DNA from: Candidatus Lloydbacteria bacterium RIFCSPLOWO2_02_FULL_54_12
GTDB taxonomy: Bacteria; Patescibacteriota; Minisyncoccia; Phycocordibacterales; UBA6899
Length of the DNA stretch: 13,738 bases
NCBI GenBank assembly: GCA_001819095.1
Contig: MHLS01000050.1
Span: 1 to 13,738 of the forward strand
Reading direction: 5' to 3'
Shown piece after piece: positions 7,091 to 12,477 of the stretch. Position 1 is the stretch's first letter; every line of letters starts with the position of its first letter. Under the pieces are notes generated by a model that ran no database searches, was not told the DNA's origin, and was given only the letters and a program-made list of their open reading frames with translations. A program made the translations under genes and the position numbers.

Positions 7091-8349
7091 TAAGGGGCTG
7101 TTTTTTCTACGGAACAAACACTGCACGTTTCGCAAATGCTCGACCCGTTCTTAAATGCTTTCCACGCTTTCGAAACGGGAAGAAGCCGGAGGAAGATCTG
7201 TAGGTCCGCGAGACGGCGCAACCACCAGCCGACCCTGCCGTAGAAGCGCATCCCTCCCCAGAGCACGCCCGCCCATTCGGGGCCCGCGGGAATCGCGTTC
7301 ACGGGCGGCTTCGGGCGGTAGAGAGGCAATGTTACGTTCGTTTCATGCGACATCCCAAGATCGGACCTTAGATGCGTCGCAATGACATGCGCGATATATT
7401 TCCCGTCGTACAGTGCCGTCTGCGCCCAGCCGGAATATATCGTCGCGGCACCGTCGCCCGCGACGAACACCCGCGCATCGTCCTTGAGGCGCAAATACCC
7501 GTCGACCGCAACCTTGCCGCGCTTGTCGATAGGAAGCCCCCACGCCTCGTACAAGTGTGCCGCGCGCACTCCGGCGGTCCATATGACGGTCTTCGTCCGC
7601 ATCTTCATATCCCGCAAAAAGATCTCCTCGCATTCCTCGCGCTCTATCGTGCGGTTGAGAAATATGTTCACCCCGAGTCCGCGCAGGTGGTGTTCGATGC
7701 GGCCCGTGAACGCAGCGGGAAGCGCGGGGAGGATCTTGCCCGCACCCTCGATCAGTTCGACGGAAATAAGGGAGGGGTCGACGCCATGTTCCAATGCGAG
7801 TTTCCGCGCGTAAACGATAAGCTCCCCTGCCATCTCAACTCCGGTCGCGCCCGCACCGACCACAACGAAATTCGCATCGCAGATCTGCTCGACCTTATTT
7901 GCAAAATCAACCTTGCAGGTAAGGAGCGCCTCAGTGATGTGCTGTTTCAGCCGAAGCGCTTCGGTCACGGATTTCATTCCGTGCGAGTACTCCTTGAGCC
8001 CGGGGATGCCGAAATAGTTTGTTTCACTCCCCAGTGCAAGCACGAGGTGGTCATATCGGTACTCGGCACCGGAAAAACCGACGACGGTCCTTTGGTCGCG
8101 CCTTAGTTCGGTGATGCGATCTTCAACCACTTCGACATTCTTTTCCGCAAAGATCTCGCGAAGCGGAATGCACACCTCAAGCGGCGAGGAGCCCGTAACC
8201 AGCCGGTAGAGGGCGGCGTGATACTCGAAGTGCGGTCGCTCGGTGATGAGCGTCACCGTAACACCGGGAAGCCGTTTCCGGTCGAGGACGAGCGCGGCGG
8301 AAATGCCGGCAAAACCTCCGCCGACGATAAGTATGCGTTTGTGCTCCAC
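7090..8349 (-). CDS. ndh: Type II NADH dehydrogenase (NDH-2-like FAD oxidoreductase)
   Basis: Peripheral membrane flavoprotein of the family that oxidises NADH and reduces quinone without pumping protons. Of 419 residues: FAD Rossmann motif VGGGFAGISAAL (9-20), NAD(P)H motif VVGAGATGVEMAGEL (about 167-181), a TAGV segment, FAD ribityl-binding GDGAA, and AQTALYDG in place of the usual quinone-site AQxAxQxG (one Q is D). The amphipathic, aromatic region FYGRVGWWLRRLADLQIFLRLL near the C-terminus fits the family's membrane anchor. The end is unusual: Cys406, Cys409 and Cys412 form CETCSVC. The start is GTG at 8349, 13 nt after the DsbB stop, with a consensus extended -10 exactly 7 nt upstream. 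A related FAD-dependent disulfide or sulfide:quinone reductase is a less likely alternative. Confidence 0.87.
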   Translation of the reverse strand: MEHKRILIVGGGFAGISAALVLDRKRLPGVTVTLITERPHFEYHAALYRLVTGSSPLEVCIPLREIFAEKNVEVVEDRITELRRDQRTVVGFSGAEYRYDHLVLALGSETNYFGIPGLKEYSHGMKSVTEALRLKQHITEALLTCKVDFANKVEQICDANFVVVGAGATGVEMAGELIVYARKLALEHGVDPSLISVELIEGAGKILPALPAAFTGRIEHHLRGLGVNIFLNRTIEREECEEIFLRDMKMRTKTVIWTAGVRAAHLYEAWGLPIDKRGKVAVDGYLRLKDDARVFVAGDGAATIYSGWAQTALYDGKYIAHVIATHLRSDLGMSHETNVTLPLYRPKPPVNAIPAGPEWAGVLWGGMRFYGRVGWWLRRLADLQIFLRLLPVSKAWKAFKNGSSICETCSVCSVEKTAP

Positions 8350-8356
8350 GCGCCTG

Positions 8357-8365
8357 ATTATATCA
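8357..8365 (-). promoter_or_regulatory. Extended -10 (TGATATAAT) 7 nt before the NDH-2 GTG
   Basis: On the minus strand TGATATAAT is a perfect extended -10 box, followed by 7 nt and then GTG at 8349. Transcription would begin almost at the start codon, giving a leaderless mRNA. The DsbB stop codon TGA supplies the TG of the extension. No good -35 box is present. Confidence 0.5.
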
Positions 8366-8917
8366 CTCGGGGTTCTTCGCGTAGCGCATACTTGCCCACA
8401 TGACGACCGCGAGCAGGATGAAGGCGTTCAACGCGATCATGGGGATCGTAATATAACCCAGTTCGAGCACGTAGATCTTGTCGCACGACGGAAGGCCCGC
8501 AACCTCGACGCACGGAAGCGTCGTATGCGAGTACACGAGAAGCATGTCCTTCACCCACTGATAGAGCGCAACGGCGCCGCCCAAGAACGAGAGAAGGAAC
8601 ATGTACGGAGCGACCGAGCGCTCCTTCCGCCAAAAAGCGAGACCGAAAAGGAACATCTGCGGATACATGAAGATGCGCTGTATCCAGCAGAGGATACATG
8701 CGGGAAATCCCACGACCTCCGAGTAGATGAGACTGCCGACGGTGGATGCCGAGGATATAAAAAGCCCGAGTGCTATCCCCCGCTCGCCGAGCCATACCAT
8801 CGCACGATCGAACAACGAACGACGGACAACAAAAAAGATGAGGAGGCCGAGCGTAAGGAGATTCCCGACCAAGGTCGCGAATGCAAGCAACTTCGTAAAG
8901 TAATACCCAATGTCCAT
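8363..8917 (-). CDS. dsbB: DsbB/BdbC-family disulfide-forming membrane protein
   Basis: Integral membrane protein that re-oxidises a DsbA-like partner and passes electrons to quinone. Of 184 residues it has about five membrane helices (roughly 8-30, 44-65, 78-95, 104-122, 155-177). The first redox pair is Cys74-Cys77 (ACILCWIQR), with the family's W-x-Q-R after it, and the second pair is Cys136 and Cys145 in the following extracytoplasmic loop (LPC...LPSC). Canonical DsbB has four helices; the extra N-terminal helix resembles longer BdbC-like forms. It lies directly downstream of the thioredoxin-like gene and 13 nt upstream of NDH-2, so an electron path between them is plausible. The start at 8917 has no Shine-Dalgarno. 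Confidence 0.9.
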   Translation of the reverse strand: MDIGYYFTKLLAFATLVGNLLTLGLLIFFVVRRSLFDRAMVWLGERGIALGLFISSASTVGSLIYSEVVGFPACILCWIQRIFMYPQMFLFGLAFWRKERSVAPYMFLLSFLGGAVALYQWVKDMLLVYSHTTLPCVEVAGLPSCDKIYVLELGYITIPMIALNAFILLAVVMWASMRYAKNPE

Positions 8918-8926
8918 ATTAAAGAG

Positions 8927-8945
8927 AAATACAAGGTCGAACCTT
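8927..8945. repeat. Extra palindrome arm (copy 4a) beside copy 4b
   Basis: AAATAC followed by arm AAGGTCGAACCTT. It repeats in direct orientation the flank plus left arm of copy 4b (8980-8998) 53 nt away and can compete for the same right arm. No right arm of its own is present. It ends 9 nt before the DsbB start codon. Confidence 0.75.
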
Positions 8946-8978
8946 AGGGGTGAATTTTGCGATTTCCGTCAGTCTTCG

Positions 8979-9031
8979 AAAATACAAGGTCCGACCTTAA
9001 GAATCGATCCCGAGGTCGGACCTTGTATTTT
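8979..9031. repeat. Nested palindromic element, copy 4b
   Basis: Flank AAAATAC, arm AAGGTCCGACCTT (8986-8998), spacer AAGAATCGATCCC, right arm AGGTCGGACCTT with its first A changed to G (9012-9024), flank GTATTTT (9025-9031). It begins 3 nt after the stop of the thioredoxin-like gene. Confidence 0.88.
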
Positions 9032-9034
9032 AGA

Positions 9035-9454
9035 TTACTCGCTCGGCGGTGCCGGACAGCCGGACTTCTCGGCAAGTTGCGCGAATGTCTGTTCGCCGGA
9101 AACGCGCGAACCGTCGGCGAACTCCCACGTCGGATACCCACCGATCTTTTTTGCGATACAGACATCCGTCTGTTTTTGTCCGTCAGGCGTCGAGCACTCG
9201 ACGTACGGGAGGAGCGCCTTTGCGTCGCCGAAAAGCGCGCTCTGTGCTTGGCAGTGCGGACACCAGAAGGCTCCATAATAGACAGTGCCGCTGTCTTTCA
9301 GACATTGCGCGAAGACGGCAACGGGCGAGGAGAGGACGGGTGCGACCTTCGACACATCGGCCGTCGGGCTCTCTCTTCCTGAAACGTTATACAGCACCGC
9401 CCCGACAACAAAGAGAAGTGCCGCAACACTGATGATGATATTCTTGTCGTTCAT
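9035..9454 (-). CDS. Membrane-anchored thioredoxin-like protein (DsbA role, VKOR-partner type)
   Basis: Extracytoplasmic thiol oxidoreductase, 139 residues. An N-terminal signal anchor (about 5-23) precedes a thioredoxin fold with active site FWCPHC (Cys65, Cys68) and cis-Pro108 in GGYPTWEF. The pattern YGAFWCPHCQ...YVEC...C...YPTWEF, with extra Cys87 and Cys99, is that of thioredoxin domains fused or paired to VKOR rather than classical DsbA. Cys51 and Cys133 add to the set. It is followed by dsbB (118 nt gap holding palindromes 4a and 4b), so the two likely form a disulfide-forming pair. The ATG at 9454 gives the anchor at the right place; no Shine-Dalgarno is visible. Confidence 0.88.
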   Translation of the reverse strand: MNDKNIIISVAALLFVVGAVLYNVSGRESPTADVSKVAPVLSSPVAVFAQCLKDSGTVYYGAFWCPHCQAQSALFGDAKALLPYVECSTPDGQKQTDVCIAKKIGGYPTWEFADGSRVSGEQTFAQLAEKSGCPAPPSE

Positions 9455-9474
9455 GTGCGATTGGTGTGTTGTGT

Positions 9475-9550
9475 TCCAGGGTCCGGCTTAAGGGCAACCC
9501 TTGAGGAAACAATTCTTAAGGGTTGCCCTTGGAATTCTTCGGACCTTGGA
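9475..9550. repeat. Nested palindromic element, copy 5 (compensated G:C arms)
   Basis: Inner arms AAGGGCAACCCTT (9490-9502) and AAGGGTTGCCCTT (9518-9530) flank spacer GAGGAAACAATTCTT. Outer arms TCCAGGGTCCG (9475-9485) and CGGACCTTGGA (9540-9550) pair in 10 of 11 positions. Compared with the other copies, the T:A pair of both small palindromes has become G:C on all sides, preserving every pairing. It starts 12 nt after the stop of the kinase-fusion gene. Confidence 0.88.
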
Positions 9551-9562
9551 CACCTCCAACAA

Positions 9563-10609
9563 TTAGTCCAACTTATGCTTGAATTGCGGCGCGCCTTTTT
9601 TCTCCTGCTCAAGGAATTGGAAAAATTGCCTTTCGTTCAGGAATGACCGGTCGTAGTAGTAGATGAGGAACGGGCTTGCGGATTTCAGGGGGTAGATGAG
9701 CCACGCCTCTTTATTTGTCTCATGTGCCTCGCGGAGCTCGTTGATGACACCGGGCGAAGAGACCGCTTTGGGAAAGAAGACGATGATGCGCTTGGACTGT
9801 CGCAATAGGATGTCGAGATCGACCTTCACCATTTGGTATGAATTGGTGTACTGCGCGTGGTTCTTTTTGGAAAGTTCCTGCGACACTTCGGGGATCTTTC
9901 CTTTTCCGATGTTCGGGACGAACACCACGAAATACTGCTCCAGTTTTTTGATGAAGCGATCGACGCGAGCACGATTCTTCCCCTCCATCATGTGCGTCAT
10001 CGGCATCGAAATATACGTCGATTCCATGCCCGGCATAAATACAAGTTTGTAGAGCGTGCAGAGACGCTGGACGTTGAAGAAGGCGTAGTAGGGGCAGCCG
10101 GAGAACTCCGCCCACGTAGCGATCACCTCCGTCTCCACGTTCTGCCAGAGCGAGATCTCCTGCTCGGTCAACCGTTCGCGCTTCCACTGGTCGCGCCCCG
10201 CGAGTGCCTCCCGCACGTCAACCGGGTCACGCATGACCGTGATAAAGAGGTCGGGTTTGAAGCGGGCGATATAGTGATGATCGTAGGAGTGGTGAAAGGT
10301 CTTCTTCCAGTAGAAGAATCCGTGGATGGAGACGATGATGAGGTCGTACTTCTTGTGGTCATCTTTGAAACTGCGCAAAATACTTTCGTAGACCCCGCTC
10401 CGCAGTGCCTGCATGGTGTGGCGATTGGTGTTGAGGATATTCTTCGTAGTGATATTGAGACCGTCGCGTTTTGCACGCTCGATCATGAGCTGGCCTACGT
10501 GATGCACCTTCACTTTTTTCCCCAATTTGGCGGAGTATTCGGCAAAACTGTCGAGGTATTCCTTGCGCCCGGAACCGGAGATTCCCGTGCAAATGATGAC
10601 CTTGGCCAT
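9563..10609 (-). CDS. Probable archaeal-type adenylate kinase-like / nucleoside deoxyribosyltransferase-like fusion
   Basis: Cytoplasmic, 348 residues, two domains recognised by pattern only. The N-terminal part (about 1-185) resembles archaeal-type adenylate kinases: P-loop CTGISGSGRKEYL (7-19), VGQLMIERAKRDGL (38-51), a buried strand ending VSIHG (93-97), and FKPDLFITVMRDPVDV with LAGRD...KRERLTEQEI (117-152), which mirrors the family's PD...R..D..R.R...I segment. The P-loop has RK where GK[ST] is usual. The C-terminal part (about 196-307) resembles the nucleoside 2-deoxyribosyltransferase fold: STYISMPMTH start, VDLDILLRQSKRIIVF (Asp264/266), and SPGVINELREAH with Glu291 at the catalytic-glutamate position. 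The role is likely in nucleotide metabolism or nucleotide signalling; the substrate is unknown. It starts at ATG 10609 and is divergent from the response regulator. Confidence 0.6.
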   Translation of the reverse strand: MAKVIICTGISGSGRKEYLDSFAEYSAKLGKKVKVHHVGQLMIERAKRDGLNITTKNILNTNRHTMQALRSGVYESILRSFKDDHKKYDLIIVSIHGFFYWKKTFHHSYDHHYIARFKPDLFITVMRDPVDVREALAGRDQWKRERLTEQEISLWQNVETEVIATWAEFSGCPYYAFFNVQRLCTLYKLVFMPGMESTYISMPMTHMMEGKNRARVDRFIKKLEQYFVVFVPNIGKGKIPEVSQELSKKNHAQYTNSYQMVKVDLDILLRQSKRIIVFFPKAVSSPGVINELREAHETNKEAWLIYPLKSASPFLIYYYDRSFLNERQFFQFLEQEKKGAPQFKHKLD

Positions 10610-10661
10610 ATAACGTCATCCTATACCGAACAGGCGAAAAGGCAAACCCGAGACCACGCTT

Positions 10662-10751
10662 GGCATACAAGGCGGAAGGCGGCCAACTTCTCCAAGGTCT
10701 CACCTTTCAAGGCCAAGGAGAGACCTTAGGCCGTCTTCCGCCTTGTATGCC
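10662..10751. repeat. Nested palindromic element, copy 6 (longest stem, divergent region)
   Basis: Outer stem GGCATACAAGGCGGAAG plus GCGGCC pairs with the mirrored right side (10729-10751): 23 bp with one G-T. Inside are an AACTTCTCC bulge, arm AAGGTCTCACCTT (10694-10706), an 8-nt spacer and arm AAGGAGAGACCTT (10715-10727), which match with one change. It lies between two divergent gene starts rather than after a stop codon, unlike the other copies. Confidence 0.85.
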
Positions 10752-10776
10752 GCGCACAGCCAGTCGCAAACGCCAC

Positions 10777-10804
10777 TTGCCCAAACAGAGAAAACCGATA
10801 TGAT
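10777..10804 (+). promoter_or_regulatory. Promoter of the response regulator
   Basis: TTGCCC (10777-10782), 16-nt spacer, TATGAT (10799-10804). The predicted start near 10811 leaves a leader of about 65 nt before the ATG at 10876. Good -10, moderate -35. Confidence 0.5.
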
Positions 10805-10875
10805 TATAGGGTGAGTATCGAGGATTGATTGAATTGAGTGAGCGGATCTTAATAAAAAAGGAAATAATCCACGTC

Positions 10876-11268
10876 ATGGAAAAGGACAAAAAGAACAGCA
10901 TTCTCGTCGTCGAAGACGACACGGCGCTCCGCAAGGTCTTGAACGACAAGCTTTCGGATGAAGGATTCGAGGTCTACGAAGCCGTCGACGGCGAACAAGG
11001 CCTTAAGCTTGCGACGGAAAAGCACCCCTCGATCATCTTGCTTGATATTTTCATGCCCATCATGGACGGCGTCACCATGCTTTCGAAGTTGCGGAGTTCC
11101 GGAGCGTGGGGAAAACATGTCCTCGTCTTGGTGCTCACCAACTCGATCGATGCGCAGACGATAGCCAAAGTCTCCGGACTCGGCGCGACGGACTTTTTGA
11201 TCAAAAGCGAATGGTCACTTGAAGCCCTCGTGGAACGTATCCGCGAGCGGGTCAAGGCACAAAAATAG
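10876..11268 (+). CDS. Single-domain response regulator (CheY-like receiver)
   Basis: Phospho-acceptor receiver domain with no output domain, 130 residues. The acidic pocket is Glu13-Asp14-Asp15, the phosphorylation site is Asp57 (IILLDIFMPIMDG), the switch Thr88 and the conserved Lys110 (FLIKSEW). All key residues are present, so it should be phosphorylated by a histidine kinase, but none is encoded here. The start is placed at ATG 10876, giving MEKDKKNSILVVEDD; upstream TTG starts would add a segment outside the fold. AAAAAGGA lies upstream at a rather long distance. It may act by protein contact like CheY or Spo0F, or serve in a phosphorelay. It is followed by a 157-nt gap before the Nudix gene. 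Confidence 0.92.
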   Translation: MEKDKKNSILVVEDDTALRKVLNDKLSDEGFEVYEAVDGEQGLKLATEKHPSIILLDIFMPIMDGVTMLSKLRSSGAWGKHVLVLVLTNSIDAQTIAKVSGLGATDFLIKSEWSLEALVERIRERVKAQK

Positions 11269-11295
11269 CACAAGCACCCCTTCGGCGCATGTGGA

Positions 11296-11322
11296 AAACT
11301 CCTTCAAAAGAGGTTTGTTTTT
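11296..11322 (+). terminator. Weak candidate terminator after the response regulator
   Basis: AAACTCCTT and AAGAGGTTT form an imperfect stem (one mismatch, one G-T pair) with a CAAA loop, followed by GTTTTT. It is about 27 nt after the stop codon. The stem is A/T-rich, so termination would be partial at best. Confidence 0.35.
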
Positions 11323-11408
11323 GCATACGGCGACCCCAAAGTGAGAGAGTTATCCCCGCCTTGTCAGACTTCCCCTGTCGCACCCTGAAGTCCTCATCAA
11401 GCAAACGC

Positions 11409-11417
11409 TGATACAAT
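11409..11417 (+). promoter_or_regulatory. Extended -10 (TGATACAAT) 8 nt before the Nudix ATG
   Basis: TG-A-TACAAT followed by 8 nt and ATG at 11426. The expected transcription start is within about 2 nt of the start codon, which suggests a leaderless mRNA. No convincing -35 and no Shine-Dalgarno are present. Confidence 0.5.
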
Positions 11418-11425
11418 AAAACTGT

Positions 11426-11884
11426 ATGGTCAAGATAGCCGGAGGTATCGTATGGAATCCCAAGTTCGGCGTCGTCGTGGTGAATCAAAACCACAACTCT
11501 TGGTCACTACCCAAAGGGCACGTCGAGCACGGCGAAGGACTCCTCCGCGCCGCGATACGCGAGATCCGCGAAGAAACGGGTATCCCCGAGGACGAACTTT
11601 ACGCCGTCGGAAAACTTGCGACCTACGAACGCGATCGCATACAACGCGATCCGGGCGACACGGCGGAGATGCGCGAGATCACGCTCTTTCTCTTCACGAC
11701 GGAGTACGAAACACTTGCACCCGAAGACCCGATGAATCCGGAAGCACGCTGGGTGCCCGTGAACGAAGTATCCGACCTCCTCACCCACCCCAAGGACAAA
11801 GAGGTCTTTGAGGCCCTGAAAAAACATCTCCGCGCGGAATTCCTCCCCTCCCCGCGCGAGACCGCACTCGCTTGGCAAGTATAA
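11426..11884 (+). CDS. Nudix hydrolase
   Basis: Hydrolyses a nucleoside diphosphate linked to another moiety, using Mg2+. Of 152 residues it has a complete Nudix box at 31-53: G31, E37, and REIREETGI, matching GX5EX7REUXEEXGU. The N-terminal strand MVKIAGGIVWN and the WSLPKGH stretch before the box are typical of the MutT / diadenosine-polyphosphate hydrolase side of the superfamily (SLPKGHVE). The exact substrate cannot be assigned; Ap4A-type or oxidised-nucleotide hydrolysis are both possible. The start at 11426 fits the fold and the -10 box immediately upstream. Its stop is followed after 6 nt by palindromic element copy 7. Confidence 0.93.
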   Translation: MVKIAGGIVWNPKFGVVVVNQNHNSWSLPKGHVEHGEGLLRAAIREIREETGIPEDELYAVGKLATYERDRIQRDPGDTAEMREITLFLFTTEYETLAPEDPMNPEARWVPVNEVSDLLTHPKDKEVFEALKKHLRAEFLPSPRETALAWQV

Positions 11885-11890
11885 TGTCCC

Positions 11891-11962
11891 CTTGCTCACA
11901 AGTACAAGGTGGAACCTTAGGAACTGATGCTCAAGGTTCCACCTTGTACTTGTGAAAGCAAG
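11891..11962. repeat. Nested palindromic element, copy 7
   Basis: Core: flank CACAAGTAC (11897-11905), arm AAGGTGGAACCTT, spacer AGGAACTGATGCTC, arm AAGGTTCCACCTT, flank GTACTTGTG (11946-11954), a perfect 22-bp stem. The stem continues with CTTGCT (11891-11896) and AGCAAG (11957-11962) after a 2-nt bulge. It begins 6 nt after the Nudix stop; no U-tract follows. Confidence 0.9.
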
Positions 11963-12030
11963 CCCTGTCCTGCAACTCAGTCTGCGGATGGTATAGGGTT
12001 CTTCTTCAATAACGAGAGTCTCTATTCAAC

Positions 12031-12061
12031 TTGCCTATCGGAGCAGATATCGGTATATAAT
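12031..12061 (+). promoter_or_regulatory. Promoter of the small acidic protein gene
   Basis: TTGCCT (12031-12036) is followed after 17 nt by TATATA, within TATATAAT (12054-12061). TATAAT is exactly 7 nt before an ATG at 12069, and 28 nt before the likely start codon at 12090. Confidence 0.55.
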
Positions 12062-12089
12062 ACGGCGAATGACATCAAAGGAGGACAAA

Positions 12090-12437
12090 ATGGCGGACGA
12101 TGATATCGACGACGTACTTCCCCCCGTCGAGGCGCTTCTTGATAACGAACTTGCGCAAATGAACGAAGACGAGTGGGTGCTCCTCAAGAACGAACTCCAA
12201 GAGTACCTCCATCGCATCGAGCGGTCGGAATACCCCGCCTACGAAAGCGCGGACATCATCGGCTGGTTGGATGACAATGGGGAGATATTCGACCGGTTCT
12301 ACCAGCATTTGCGGAGCACGAAGCCGGAACTGCTTCTCCGATGGAAAGACCGCGCACTCGATCTGAACGAGATGAATGACACCGAGTTCATCCGCACATG
12401 GGCGGCATTCCGAGAAACACAAAAAGCGCCCCGATAA
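12090..12437 (+). CDS. Small acidic protein of unknown function
   Basis: Not recognised. The 115-residue product MADDDIDDVLPPVEALL... is acidic, rich in Asp, Glu and Leu, and looks wholly alpha-helical. There is no signal peptide, membrane segment or cysteine cluster. The start at 12090 is chosen because AAAGGAGG lies 5-7 nt before it. An in-frame ATG at 12069, 7 nt after TATAAT, would add MTSKEDK and could be used from a leaderless transcript. It is preceded by palindromic element copy 7 and has its own promoter, so it is probably a single-gene unit. The codon pattern resembles that of the neighbouring core genes. Confidence 0.72.
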   Translation: MADDDIDDVLPPVEALLDNELAQMNEDEWVLLKNELQEYLHRIERSEYPAYESADIIGWLDDNGEIFDRFYQHLRSTKPELLLRWKDRALDLNEMNDTEFIRTWAAFRETQKAPR

Positions 12438-12477
12438 CCAAACGCGCAAAACTAGGACCCCGTCATATAGATAAGTT

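Noticed and set aside
7372..8106. 244-residue plus-strand frame opposite NDH-2
   Set aside because: Antisense frame; NDH-2 has both dinucleotide-binding motifs in the correct order.
9857..10729. 290-residue plus-strand frame opposite the kinase fusion
   Set aside because: His/Arg/Val-rich antisense frame without recognisable motifs; it also runs through palindrome copy 6.
2161..11962. CRISPR array
   Set aside because: The repeats are palindromes about 0.6-1.8 kb apart with genes between them; there is no regular repeat-spacer unit and no cas gene.
2163..11962. Palindromic copies as ordinary Rho-independent terminators
   Set aside because: None is followed by a T-run on either strand, whereas true terminators elsewhere in the window have one. 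A non-canonical terminator role remains open and is discussed in the findings.
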